From positions 1-64,000 of the forward strand of contig CAUBVH010000006.1 of assembly GCA_958439425.1 (NCBI GenBank): DNA of 64,000 bases. Direction: 5' to 3'. Position numbers and translations under genes: made by a program. This stretch comes from an uncultured Collinsella sp. (lineage in GTDB: Bacteria; Actinomycetota; Coriobacteriia; Coriobacteriales; Coriobacteriaceae). A model generated the notes under the pieces. The model was not told where the DNA came from. It was given only the letters and a program-made list of their open reading frames with translations, and did no database searches. Positions 15,071 to 23,389 of the stretch are shown piece after piece; positions within the stretch are counted from its first letter, which is position 1; every line of letters starts with the position of its first letter.

Positions 15071-17788
15071 CTAGTCGCTGTCGCCACCATCGAGCAATGC
15101 CTCAAAATCCTTTGCCGGCATGGGACGGTAGTAGAGAAAGCCCTGAGCGTAGCGGGCGCCCATGTGGCGTAGCATGCTTGCCTGCTCATTTGTCTCGATG
15201 CCTTCGACCACGACGGGCAGATGGAGCGACTGCGCCATCTCGAGCATCGATGAAATGATTTGCACACTGCGGCCTTGATCGCCGTCGACGGGCACAAACG
15301 TGCGGTCGAGCTTGATGACGTCGACGTTGACGTTCTTGAGCATCGCGAGTGTGGACTGGCCGGTGCCAAAATCGTCCATGTAGGTCGAGAAGCCACGGTT
15401 GTGCAGGTCGGCCGTCAGCTTATCCACAGCCTCGGACTCTCCCGTATAGGCTGTCTCGGTGATCTCGATGCGCATGAGCTCGGGCGGCAGATTGTATTGG
15501 TCGGCGAGCGCCCCCATATGCTCGGCAACGTCGCAGGCAAGGATATCCACGCGTGACACGTTGAGCGAGATCGGAACCACGCGAAGCCCTCGATCGATGC
15601 GCCCGCGCAGCCACGAGGCAACGCCCTGCCAAACGTATTTGTCGAGCGTCACCACAAAACCGCTTTCCTCGAGAGCGGGGATAAAGGTGACGGGTGAAAT
15701 GAGGGAGCCGTCCTTGTCAATCCAGCGCGTGAGTGCCTCGGCGCCAATGATCTCGCCGGTTTCCATGTCGACCTGGGGCTGCAAGTAGTAGGTAATGCGG
15801 CCGTTTGAGAGCGCATACTGGAATTCGGTCAGCGTGCGGTGGAACGCGATTTCGTGCTCGTATTCCTCGGGGCGGAAAATGGCAATGCGCTCCTTAAAGT
15901 CGTTTTTTGCGCGCCGATTGGTAAACATTGCCTTGGCCTGCGCATCGATGGTGATTTCTTCGTTGGAGTCGATGGGGTAAACGCCCATGGACGGCCAGAA
16001 GCCCACGCCGTCATCGTGCTTGGCCACGGCTTCGCGAACACGGCTATAGATTTGATGGACGGCGACGTGCTCAAAGGGGATGAGTACGCAAAAATCGTCT
16101 TGGCCCCAGTACCCTGCGACGCCCATGTCGGCATTCTCGATGTCCTTGAGAACCGTGCCCACATCGGCGAGCATGCGGTCGCCCTCGGCCTGTCCGTGCC
16201 ATTCGTTGAACAGCCGCATGTGTCCCATATCGACGGTGGCGATACACCAGGCGCCGTTGCGCCTTGTCTCAAGAAATTCGTTGGCGCGGCGCATAAACTC
16301 GCTGGGTCGATAGAGACCCGTGAGCGGATCGATGCGTTCGGCGATGGCGCTTTTGCGCTCCACCTCGGGTATGGGGAGGCTGTCGTTGGGAACAAGCCCG
16401 CCGGCCGTGCGAATGCGACGGTCGAGTTCGCCTAAAACGGCGGCCGTTTGATTGGTCAGGTGCTCGTAAAAGGCCGGAACGACAAGACAGACGGGGGTAA
16501 TAGTGTCGCCCGCGATTCGAACGGGAGCGAAAACGGCCTCTTTGAGATGTTGGATCAGTTGCTCGAATGCTTCGTGATCCAAATTGTTGCTAAGCACGAC
16601 GAACTGGGCGTTGCGTGAACGGAAGACGCGACTCCTGCCGCGAGTAATCGACAGCATGCGGCCTGCGTATTCGGCGAGCATGTTGTCGACGGCCTCGGCC
16701 CCGTAGAGCTCGTTGAGCTTTGCCGTGCCGCGAACGCGCACTGCTATAAGCCCCGTCTCGCAACGGTCGCGACGGCAGGCATCGATAGCGTTGATCAGCG
16801 TGCGCTGCGTTCCGAGACCCGTGGCGGCGTCGACGGTCTCGGCAAGCGAGTGGTTGACGAGCTCGCCGACGTAGAGCGAGGGGGTATTTCCGTCGCCGTC
16901 GATACGAAACCCGCGAGCGCGGCCGAGGATGTAGTCGCCGGCGGCATTGCGCACGCGGTACTGCATGACGTGACGATGTTTGGAGCCGTCATAGATTTGG
17001 TCGATGTCGTTGGTATAGGCCTCAAGGTCATCGGGATGGACACGCGTTTTCCAATAATCGTGACAGTTGTCTATATGCTCCGAAGGAAGACCAAGATCGC
17101 GCAAGGCGCCTTGTGACCAAAGGGTTCGATGTTTGTCCAAGTTCTCGATAAAGAAATATCGGCCTTCGTTGAGCATCGAAAGGGCGTCGAAAACGCGATC
17201 GCTTATTTCAAAGTCGTCGGTGTGGGCTTGTGCGATATTGCGTCGATCAAGGTGCACGGCATGGCGCAGCTTATAGTCGTACATGCGATGGTCGGCATCG
17301 TTCGTCAAGCGATTGGGGGCTTCGCCCAGGGCGGGGTCGGCGTGCGACACTCCGTAGCTAAACGAGTGAGGCATCTCGGCATCGTTGTTTTTGAGCAGGA
17401 CCGTCCGGCAGTGTTCCAGACGCTCGGCGAGGTCGTCCTCGGTCGCGATCGTAGACAGGATGGCAAACTCGTCGCCTCCCAGGCGAAATGCCGCCTCGTC
17501 CACCTTCATATACAGCTTGAGATAGAGGCTCACCTGTAAGATATAGCGGTTGCCCTCGTCATGGCCAAAGATGTCGTTGCAGTGCTTAAGGTTATCGATG
17601 TCGATAAACGCCATGGTTACGGGCAATTCCTGTTCCCAGAGCTCCTCTAAGGAACGGGTGAAACCGCCGCGGTTGCCCAGTCCGGTGAGCTGGTCGGTAA
17701 AGGCAGTCCTGATCAGATCGTCCTGACGCTCGAGAAGGTCACGGATGGTCTTTTCGAGCGTCTCGGTGTAATTGCTGGCGATATCCAT
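15071..17788 (-). CDS. GGDEF-PAS-GGDEF-GGDEF-EAL cyclic-di-GMP turnover protein
   Basis: About 905 residues with no membrane helix. GGDEF1 is canonical (DQLTGLGNRGG, then RLGGDEFAIL at about 102-111). A PAS-like domain follows (WKTRVHPDDLEAY). GGDEF2 is degenerate (RSRNAQFVVL). GGDEF3 has YWGQDDFCVL in place of the signature. The EAL domain at the C-terminus looks catalytically complete: AEALTRW, LNVS, EITET, DDFGTG, KLDRTF, EGIE and QGFLYYRPM are all present. The protein may therefore both make and degrade c-di-GMP. The frame is open to GTG 17845, but ATG 17788 has the only plausible site (AGGAAG, 11-base spacing). It is first in a likely two-gene unit with the gene at 13412. Confidence 0.85.
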   Translation of the reverse strand: MDIASNYTETLEKTIRDLLERQDDLIRTAFTDQLTGLGNRGGFTRSLEELWEQELPVTMAFIDIDNLKHCNDIFGHDEGNRYILQVSLYLKLYMKVDEAAFRLGGDEFAILSTIATEDDLAERLEHCRTVLLKNNDAEMPHSFSYGVSHADPALGEAPNRLTNDADHRMYDYKLRHAVHLDRRNIAQAHTDDFEISDRVFDALSMLNEGRYFFIENLDKHRTLWSQGALRDLGLPSEHIDNCHDYWKTRVHPDDLEAYTNDIDQIYDGSKHRHVMQYRVRNAAGDYILGRARGFRIDGDGNTPSLYVGELVNHSLAETVDAATGLGTQRTLINAIDACRRDRCETGLIAVRVRGTAKLNELYGAEAVDNMLAEYAGRMLSITRGRSRVFRSRNAQFVVLSNNLDHEAFEQLIQHLKEAVFAPVRIAGDTITPVCLVVPAFYEHLTNQTAAVLGELDRRIRTAGGLVPNDSLPIPEVERKSAIAERIDPLTGLYRPSEFMRRANEFLETRRNGAWCIATVDMGHMRLFNEWHGQAEGDRMLADVGTVLKDIENADMGVAGYWGQDDFCVLIPFEHVAVHQIYSRVREAVAKHDDGVGFWPSMGVYPIDSNEEITIDAQAKAMFTNRRAKNDFKERIAIFRPEEYEHEIAFHRTLTEFQYALSNGRITYYLQPQVDMETGEIIGAEALTRWIDKDGSLISPVTFIPALEESGFVVTLDKYVWQGVASWLRGRIDRGLRVVPISLNVSRVDILACDVAEHMGALADQYNLPPELMRIEITETAYTGESEAVDKLTADLHNRGFSTYMDDFGTGQSTLAMLKNVNVDVIKLDRTFVPVDGDQGRSVQIISSMLEMAQSLHLPVVVEGIETNEQASMLRHMGARYAQGFLYYRPMPAKDFEALLDGGDSD

Positions 17789-18112
17789 GCTGTAAGCGGC
17801 TTCCTGAGGTCGGGGTGTATTGCGTCGGGCGAGCTCGTTGTACACACGCGTTGCTGCTCAACGCTTTGCGTGTATCCAGGCCCCCGCCTTGCTGCGTCGC
17901 TGGTTTAATATGTCGGTCCGTGTTCGCTGCTGATAACTATTGAGTAGTATAAACAACAATAGAGGATTGTATATGGGTGCCCCTGCCGCGGGCGGCTATT
18001 ATTCGCCAATCGGTAGCGTGACGATGCGATGCTCGATATAAATGCGACTGAGTCGATATATGTTGGCGGGTATACTTGTTCCGCTTTAAAACACGGGAAC
18101 GGAGATGGTCGC
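17789..18112. promoter_or_regulatory. Divergent promoter region, c-di-GMP genes and patatin
   Basis: 324 bases without a convincing gene. The stretch 17925-18085 is markedly AT-rich relative to its surroundings and contains TATACT-like boxes on both strands (TTTATACTACTC on the minus strand near 17950; GGGTATACTTG on the plus strand near 18068). Divergent promoters are inferred; no operator symmetry stands out. Confidence 0.3.
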
Positions 18113-18982
18113 ATGGCACAGCCAGACACGACGCGCACGGTGGGGCTTGCGCTCGAGGGAGGCGGCTACCGCGGTATGTATACGGCGGGCGTGCTCGACG
18201 TATGGATGGAGCACGGCTTAACCTGCGACCATATGGTGGGTGTCTCGGCGGGCGCGGCGTTTGGCTACAACTTTAAATCGCGCCAGATCGGCCGCGCCAT
18301 TCGCTACAACAAGGCCTATTGCGCCGACAAGCGCTATGCGAGCGTGACGAGCTGGTTGCGAACCGGCGATATGTTCAATGCCGAGTTTGCCTATCATGAG
18401 GTGCCTATCGAGCGCGATCCCATCGACTTGGAGGCGTATCGCGCCTGCCCCATGCGATTTACGTGCGTATGTACCGATCTTAAGACGGGTGAGGCCGTCT
18501 ACCACGACCTGCCCTATGGCGACGAGCGGGATATCGAGTGGATCCGCGCCTCGTCGGCGATTCCCGTGGCTACGCGTCCTGTTGTCATTGGGGGCCGTAA
18601 GTACTTGGATGGCGGTGTTGCCGATTCCATTCCCAGCGCTTGGCTGTTTGAGCAAGGCTATGACCGCAACGTGGTGGTGCTGACGCAGCCGGCAGCCTTT
18701 GTAAAGCAGCCCAATAGCGTGATGCCTATGCTGCGTCGCGTGTATCGTTACTATCCGGAGTTTGTTGCGGCGCTTGAGCATCGGCACGAGGTCTACAATG
18801 CCACGCTCGATGACCTGGCACGTCGCGAGGCTGCCGGCGAGATCTTTGTGGTGCGGCCGAGCGAATCGGTGAAGGTGCCGTCGCTGTGTCGCGAGCCCGA
18901 TGAACTTGAACGCATCTACCAGATTGGTCGCCGCGATGCGGAGGCGACCTTGCCGGCGTTGGAATCGTATCTGGCGGGGTAG
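18113..18982 (+). CDS. Patatin-like phospholipase (RssA/YlbK type)
   Basis: A 289-residue patatin-fold lipid acyl hydrolase. The oxyanion motif is ALEGGGYRGMYTAG (about residues 14-27), the nucleophile elbow is GVSAG (about 44-48), and the catalytic Asp lies in DGGVADS (about 165-171). No signal peptide is visible, so it acts inside the cell, probably on membrane phospholipids or acyl esters. The open frame extends 28 codons upstream; ATG 18113 follows GGAG by eight bases and matches where the conserved fold begins. The 3' end runs into three hairpin repeats (19005-19174). Confidence 0.85.
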   Translation: MAQPDTTRTVGLALEGGGYRGMYTAGVLDVWMEHGLTCDHMVGVSAGAAFGYNFKSRQIGRAIRYNKAYCADKRYASVTSWLRTGDMFNAEFAYHEVPIERDPIDLEAYRACPMRFTCVCTDLKTGEAVYHDLPYGDERDIEWIRASSAIPVATRPVVIGGRKYLDGGVADSIPSAWLFEQGYDRNVVVLTQPAAFVKQPNSVMPMLRRVYRYYPEFVAALEHRHEVYNATLDDLARREAAGEIFVVRPSESVKVPSLCREPDELERIYQIGRRDAEATLPALESYLAG

Positions 18983-19004
18983 GGCAAGCTGCCGTGGACT
19001 CGGC

Positions 19005-19174
19005 GGAAAGCGCGTCCCAGAATGAGCGCTCAGAACGGGTTACAGTTTCCCAAGCGGTGGGGTTTCGGAAAGTACGTCCCGGAATATGCGTTCAGACTGG
19101 GATGCGGTTTCCCGTTGAGCCTCTATATGGAAAGCGCATCCCGGAATGGAGGTCCAAACTGGGATGCGCTTTCC
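19005..19174. repeat. Three tandem copies of a 46-base inverted-repeat element
   Basis: Copies span 19005-19050, 19067-19112 and 19129-19174. The third is the cleanest: GGAAAGCGCATCCC (19129-19142) pairs perfectly with GGGATGCGCTTTCC (19161-19174). The second keeps GGAAAG-TACGTCCC and GGGATGCGGTTTCC. The first has diverged on the right arm (GGGTTACAGTTTCC). All share the internal GGAATG...CAAACT-like spacer. The copies are evenly spaced, about 62 bases start to start. They are transcribed downstream of the patatin gene. Confidence 0.85.
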
Positions 19175-19218
19175 GCTATTGAAGATATGAGGCTGCGAAT
19201 CAGCTGTTCGGCCTATGC

Positions 19219-19914
19219 CTATGCCTGCTGCCAGGTGTCGACGAGCTCCTTGGCCGCGGCGTAGGGATCATCGGCGCTGCAGACGGCGCTCACCACAAAG
19301 AAGCCGTCGACGCCGGTGGCCTTAAGCTGCGGCAGGTCGGCCGTCTTGACGCCGCCGCCCACCACGATGGGCACGGGGCTTGCCGCGTGGAGTGCGGCCA
19401 GGTCCTCAAAGCTTTTGGTGATGATAGAGCCATCGGCCGCGCGTCCGCAGTCGCGCTTGGTCTCGGTCTCGTGGAGCGGGCCGATGCCAAGGTAGTCGAC
19501 CAAACTCATGTCGGCGGTCTTGACGTACTCGAGCATCTCCTCGCAACGGGCCGAAAGGCCCACGATGGCATCGGGGCCCAAAAGTTTGCGGCAGACCTCG
19601 ACGGGAATATCGCTCTGGCCCACGTGCACGCCGTCGACAGCAATGCCCTGCTCGCGCGCGGCGAGTACGCAGTCCAGGCGGTCGTCGATCAGCAAAGCGA
19701 CCTGACCGGTCTTGCCAGCCTGTGCGATTGCCTGCGCGGCGCCGCCGGTCAGCGCGATGATCTCGCGGGCGCTTGCCACCTTGGAGCGCACCTGGATGCA
19801 GGTAAAGCCGGCATCGAGTGCCTGGGCCACCACATCGCCCACGGGGCGCCCGAGCGTGTTTTCGGGGCCGAGTACCAGATAGGCCGAGATATCAAGGTTG
19901 TCGCGGATGCTCAT
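19219..19914 (-). CDS. thiE: Thiamine-phosphate synthase
   Basis: A 231-residue TIM-barrel enzyme joining HMP pyrophosphate and HET phosphate to give thiamine phosphate. Typical ThiE blocks are present: IQVRSK (about 40-45), LIDDRLD (about 75-81), GVHVGQSDIP, VGLSAR, DYLGIGPLHETETKRD and VVGGGVKTADLP, with the phosphate-binding GGG near residue 190. AGGAGGAAGCACG precedes ATG 19914. The start overlaps the preceding MTH1187-family gene by four bases (ATGA), showing translational coupling. It is the last gene of the TPP-riboswitch operon. The ATP-independent salvage enzyme ThiM lies in the same operon. Confidence 0.93.
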   Translation of the reverse strand: MSIRDNLDISAYLVLGPENTLGRPVGDVVAQALDAGFTCIQVRSKVASAREIIALTGGAAQAIAQAGKTGQVALLIDDRLDCVLAAREQGIAVDGVHVGQSDIPVEVCRKLLGPDAIVGLSARCEEMLEYVKTADMSLVDYLGIGPLHETETKRDCGRAADGSIITKSFEDLAALHAASPVPIVVGGGVKTADLPQLKATGVDGFFVVSAVCSADDPYAAAKELVDTWQQA

Positions 19915-20252
19915 CGTGCTTCCTCCTGCTTTTTGATCTGTGCTTCCATGCGCTCGAGTTTGCCGGTCATGGTGTCGGTAAATCCGGGTCGAATATCGGC
20001 TTTGAGTACGATTTCGGTACGGATGCCCTTGCTCGCCAACACAAAGGTTGCGTCGCGCACGACCCGCATGACCTCGTCCCAGTCGCCTTCGATCTCGGTG
20101 AACATCGAGGTGGTGCAGTTGGGAAGGCCGCTCTCGCGAATAACGCGCACGACCTCGGCGACCTCGGCAGATAGCTCATCTCCGGTGCCGCACGGGGCGA
20201 TTGCCACGGCGACGAGTGTGTTCATGCCGGCATTGGTTGCGGGCTCGGACAT
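19911..20252 (-). CDS. MTH1187/YkoF-family thiamin-binding-like protein
   Basis: A 113-residue protein with a ferredoxin-like fold pattern: NTLVAVAIAPCGTGDELSAEVAEVVRVIRESGL, then TSMFTEIEGDWDEVMRVVRDA and GIRTEIVLKADIRPG. This matches the MTH1187/YkoF family; some members bind thiamin or HMP-like ligands. Its place between thiM and thiE under a TPP riboswitch supports a role in thiamin precursor handling, though a catalytic role is not established. GAGGAGG precedes ATG 20252; an internal ATG (20225) is possible. It overlaps thiE by four bases and follows thiM by three. Confidence 0.8.
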   Translation of the reverse strand: MSEPATNAGMNTLVAVAIAPCGTGDELSAEVAEVVRVIRESGLPNCTTSMFTEIEGDWDEVMRVVRDATFVLASKGIRTEIVLKADIRPGFTDTMTGKLERMEAQIKKQEEAR

Positions 20253-20255
20253 GGC

Positions 20256-21095
20256 TTATGCCTCCTCGAGTTCGAGCTGGTTATCGGCAATGTCCTGGGC
20301 GGTCGCGCGGTAGAGCTCGTCGATAAAGGCGACCTTAAAGCTTGCCGGGGCATCGGCGACGGCGGCGGCACGCGTGCCGGCAACGTTGTAGACGGCGGTG
20401 CCGCAGACGGCTGCCGTAAACGGGTCGGCGGCGCAGGCGTACACGGCCAGCACGCCGCCCTGCGAGCAGCCGCAGCCGGTGATCTTGGACATGAGCGGGC
20501 TGCCGCCGTGGGACTTGACCACGGTCGTGCCGTCGGTGATCAGGTCGACCTCGCCCGAGACTACCACGGCGCCACCGGTGTAGCGGGCGAGCGCCACGGC
20601 GGCGCCGCGAGCGGCGTCGACCGTGTCGGTGGTATCGACGCCACGTACGCGGCTCAGGTCGGCCGCCTCGCCCTCAAGGCCCCACAGGCCGGCGAGCGCG
20701 ATAATCTCGGAGGCGTTTCCGCGCACGATGGCGGGCTTGTACTGCTTGAGTTCGCTTACCAGCTGGGTGCGCAGACTGCCGATGCCCAGGCCCACCGGGT
20801 CGAGCACCCAGGGCTTGCCGGCATCGTGTGCCGCCTTGGCCGCGCGGGGAATCGTCTGCTCGTAGATGGGGAAGAACGTTCCCATGTTCAGATAGATGGC
20901 GCCGCCGCCGGCAACAAGTGCCTCGCCCTCGTCGGGCAGATAGACCATAGCGGCCGAACCGCCCACGGCGAGCTGTGCGTTGGCGACAAAGTCAATCGTC
21001 ACCGTGTTGGTGATGGAGCCTGCCATCGGGTTGGTGGCGCGAATCTCGTCCACGGCCTTGACCACTTGTTGCTTAAGCTGTTCCGAATCGATCAC
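20256..21095 (-). CDS. thiM: Hydroxyethylthiazole kinase
   Basis: A 279-residue ribokinase-fold enzyme that phosphorylates 4-methyl-5-(2-hydroxyethyl)thiazole for thiamin salvage. Diagnostic blocks are NPMAGSITNTVTIDFVANAQLAVGGSAAMV (N-terminal substrate region; usual ThiM has H/N at this point), VLDPVGLG, VRGNASEI, and the C-terminal anion-hole motif TGCGCSQGGVLAVYA. The start is GTG 21095, placed eight bases after AAGGAGG; an ATG at 21102 is out of frame. It is the first gene after the TPP riboswitch and its terminator hairpin. Confidence 0.92.
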   Translation of the reverse strand: MIDSEQLKQQVVKAVDEIRATNPMAGSITNTVTIDFVANAQLAVGGSAAMVYLPDEGEALVAGGGAIYLNMGTFFPIYEQTIPRAAKAAHDAGKPWVLDPVGLGIGSLRTQLVSELKQYKPAIVRGNASEIIALAGLWGLEGEAADLSRVRGVDTTDTVDAARGAAVALARYTGGAVVVSGEVDLITDGTTVVKSHGGSPLMSKITGCGCSQGGVLAVYACAADPFTAAVCGTAVYNVAGTRAAAVADAPASFKVAFIDELYRATAQDIADNQLELEEA

Positions 21096-21116
21096 TGCAC
21101 ATGCCTCCTTGGCATA

Positions 21117-21148
21117 GAAAAGGGGCGCTGTGCATAGACAGCGCCCCT
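21117..21148 (-). terminator. Terminator hairpin of the TPP riboswitch
   Basis: On the minus strand AGGGGCGCTGTC pairs with GACAGCGCCCCT-like sequence (arms 21121-21132 and 21137-21148) and is followed by TTTTC. Its place between the aptamer and thiM fits transcriptional attenuation when TPP is bound. Confidence 0.75.
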
Positions 21149-21152
21149 AAAA

Positions 21153-21255
21153 AGGCGGCATGCTCCCTACGCCAGCATTAACTGACAGGTTCAAAGGATT
21201 GGGCCCCATGCCCTCTCAGCCTTGTGGTTTGCACCGCCGGCACTCCCGCATCGAA
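21153..21255 (-). promoter_or_regulatory. TPP riboswitch (THI element)
   Basis: The minus strand carries the conserved thi-box parts in order: GCGGGAGTGC, GGCTGAGAGGGC, CCTTTGAACCTGTCAGTT and AATGCTGGCGTAGGGA. These are the J2/P3 and P4-P5 signature segments of TPP aptamers. It lies 60 bases upstream of thiM, with a terminator in between. High TPP is expected to lower expression of thiM, the MTH1187-family gene and thiE. Confidence 0.95.
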
Positions 21256-21278
21256 TCTGTTGTTCCCTATACTAGCGC

Positions 21279-21380
21279 ACCTGCCAAAAAGGGACAGGTT
21301 TATTTTGGCGGGTGCTAACAGGGGCGCTGCATGTTCCCAGATAAAACCTGCCAAAATAAACCTGTCCCTTATTGGCAGGT
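21279..21380. repeat. Inverted pair of CTGCCAAAA-arm GGGACAG repeats (REPIN-like)
   Basis: A forward copy (21279-21315, CACCTGCCAAAAAGGGACAG then GTTTATTTTGGCGGGTG) faces an inverted copy (21345-21380, which reads ACCTGCCAATAAGGGACAG then GTTTATTTTGGCAGGTTT on the minus strand). The pair, with a 29-base spacer, would fold into one long hairpin. It sits between the riboswitch promoter region and the HAD gene. The minus-strand copy matches the element at 49583-49622 over about 50 bases. Confidence 0.85.
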
Positions 21381-21418
21381 CGTTACAATGGTTACGGTGA
21401 AAATGACTGGGGGACTCT

Positions 21419-22327
21419 ATGATTAAACTTGTGCTGACCGATATGGACGATACGCTGATTCCAGCCGGGCATGACGGCGCCAGCGACTACGCCATCGAGG
21501 GCATTCATGCCATGCAGGCGGCGGGTCTGCACTTTGGCCCGGTTTCGGGTCGCCAGCCGTCCGCGATGGGCTGGATGTTCAAAAATCGTTCCGAGTGCTT
21601 TTCGACCGGTGCGTTCTGCAACGGCCAGGTCATGTTTGTCGACGGTCAGGCGGTCGCCTCGCGCGCGACCGACAACGATGCCCTGATGCGTCTGGCCGAT
21701 TACCTCGAGCAAGAGACCGACGATACCTATCTAAAGGTCTACAGCCTGGGTGACGACTTTTGGGATAACGATGCCTATTGCGTGACGAGCGACCCCGAGC
21801 GCGTGCGTCGCGCCATGGAGTCGGGCGGCAACGCATGGCTCAAAGGCGAAGAGGCTCCGTGCCGTCCTGTTGTCGATGATGCCCCGGTATACAAGGCGAA
21901 TATCTGGAGCGCCCGCTCGCGCGAAGAGCTCGCTGAGCTGCGCGACCGCATTGCCGCCGAGGTGCCGGAGCTCTCGCTTGTGTTTCCCAACAACCGCGTG
22001 CGCCTATTCGATATTCTCCCGGCCGGTTGGGACAAGGGCTGCGCTGCGCTGGAGCTGGCGCGCGCTTTGGGCCTGACGCCCGATGAGGTGGCCGTATTTG
22101 GTGATTCCGATAACGATCTGCCCATGATCGATGCCGTTCCCAACTCCGTTGCAGTCGCCAATGCCAACGAGGCCGTCACGGCTGCCGCGCGCTGGCATAT
22201 CGGCGCTGCGGCAGATGATGCGGTTGCCGGGGCTCTGCATCAGATTGCCGCCTGCGCCGCGACGGGGGAGATGCCGTCGTTTATGCGCCTGCCGGGTACT
22301 GCCGACGCGAATCTCACGAACAGCTAA
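21419..22327 (+). CDS. HAD-superfamily (Cof-type) phosphatase
   Basis: A 302-residue haloacid dehalogenase family hydrolase with a C2-type cap. Motif I is LTDMDDTLI (about residues 5-13), with nucleophile Asp and acid/base Asp. Motif II is GPVSGRQ (about 40-46). Motif III Lys is in GWDKGCA (about 203-209). Motif IV is VFGDSDNDLPMI (about 222-233). Substrates are typically sugar phosphates, phosphorylated cofactors or nucleotides; the target is not predictable. A GGGGGACTCT stretch precedes ATG 21419. It lies 10 bases before the LysR gene and may be co-transcribed with it. Confidence 0.85.
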   Translation: MIKLVLTDMDDTLIPAGHDGASDYAIEGIHAMQAAGLHFGPVSGRQPSAMGWMFKNRSECFSTGAFCNGQVMFVDGQAVASRATDNDALMRLADYLEQETDDTYLKVYSLGDDFWDNDAYCVTSDPERVRRAMESGGNAWLKGEEAPCRPVVDDAPVYKANIWSARSREELAELRDRIAAEVPELSLVFPNNRVRLFDILPAGWDKGCAALELARALGLTPDEVAVFGDSDNDLPMIDAVPNSVAVANANEAVTAAARWHIGAAADDAVAGALHQIAACAATGEMPSFMRLPGTADANLTNS

Positions 22328-22337
22328 GGAGACAGCC

Positions 22338-23234
22338 ATGAAGCTCCAGCAGCTCAGATATGTCGTCAAAGTTGCCGAATGCGGCAGCATTACCGAGGCC
22401 TCGCGCCGGCTCTTTGTGTCGCAGCCTTCGATTACCGCATCGATTCGCGATCTCGAAAACGAGATGGGTGTGCATATCTTTGAGCGCACTAACAAGGGCG
22501 TCGTTGTGTCCGAGGAAGGCGAGACCTTCTTGGGCTATGCGCGCCAGGTGCTCGACCAGGCCGACCTGCTCGAGGGCAAGTACAAGGGCGCATCCGAGCA
22601 GGTGCCGCACTTTAGTGTGAGCTGCCAGCATTATTCCTTTGCCGTTAACGCGTTTGTCGACGTGATCCGCGAGTTCGATGCCACGCGTTACGACTTTACC
22701 CTGCGCGAGGAGCAGACTCACGAGATTATCGAGGATGTCGCGCATATGAAAAGCGAACTGGGCATCCTATACTTATCCGAGCATAACCGCGAGGTTATCG
22801 AGCGCATGCTTGCCGCCAACGAGCTCGTATTCGAGGGACTCTTCTGCGCCACGCCGCATGTCTTCGTGTGCGCAGACCATCCGCTGGCGGGCCGCTCGAG
22901 CGTGACGCTCGAGGACTTGGAAGACTACCCGTTCCTGTCCTACGAGCAGGGCAGCTATAACTCGTTTTACTATTCCGAGGAACTGACCTCGACCTTTGAG
23001 CGTCGCAAGAATATCCGCGTACGTGACCGTGCGACGTTGTTCAACCTGGCCATGGGCCTCAACGGCTACACGGTGTGTTCGGGCGTGATCAGCCACGAGC
23101 TCAACGGGCCGGGTATTATCTCCATTCCGCTCGATGTGGACGAGTACATGGAGATTGGCATCATCACGCGCAAGAACACGACGCTCACGCGCTACGGTCG
23201 GGCCTATATTGACGCGATTCGTCAGCACATCTAA
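22338..23234 (+). CDS. LysR-family regulator upstream of the MetE-like gene
   Basis: A 298-residue LysR-type regulator. The N-terminal winged HTH is classic: MKLQQLRYVVKVAECGSITEASRRLFVSQPSITASIRDLENEMGVHIFERT. The effector domain follows (about residues 90-298), with GLFCATPHVFVCADHPLAG near the middle. ATG 22338 has an AAGGAGACAGCC site; an open frame that starts at 22131 is out of phase with the HAD gene and not used. It directly precedes a MetE-like gene, with a 23-base palindrome between them (23281-23303). Control of methionine metabolism is therefore inferred from context. Confidence 0.9.
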   Translation: MKLQQLRYVVKVAECGSITEASRRLFVSQPSITASIRDLENEMGVHIFERTNKGVVVSEEGETFLGYARQVLDQADLLEGKYKGASEQVPHFSVSCQHYSFAVNAFVDVIREFDATRYDFTLREEQTHEIIEDVAHMKSELGILYLSEHNREVIERMLAANELVFEGLFCATPHVFVCADHPLAGRSSVTLEDLEDYPFLSYEQGSYNSFYYSEELTSTFERRKNIRVRDRATLFNLAMGLNGYTVCSGVISHELNGPGIISIPLDVDEYMEIGIITRKNTTLTRYGRAYIDAIRQHI

Positions 23235-23280
23235 GCTGCTGCGTTCTGCACGGATCAAATCTCTTTATGGCAGTCCTAGC

Positions 23281-23303
23281 TGATATAGGAAGCATCTATA
23301 TCA
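23281..23303. promoter_or_regulatory. Palindromic LysR-type operator upstream of the MetE-like gene
   Basis: TGATATAG (23281-23288) and CTATATCA (23296-23303) form a perfect 8-base inverted repeat with a 7-base spacer, the geometry expected of a LysR binding box. An AT-rich stretch (TGTTATAAACATATATTTTAC) follows and probably contains the promoter. It is flanked by the LysR gene and the gene it likely controls. Confidence 0.6.
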
Positions 23304-23389
23304 AACTGTTATAAACATATATTTTACGATGGCCATATGAGCGCTCATACTCTGTCCCAGTAAAGCAACCAATGCAAAGGGAGATATCC

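Noticed and set aside
19005..19174. Short CRISPR array
   Set aside because: Only three units, each internally palindromic, with short spacers and no cas genes.
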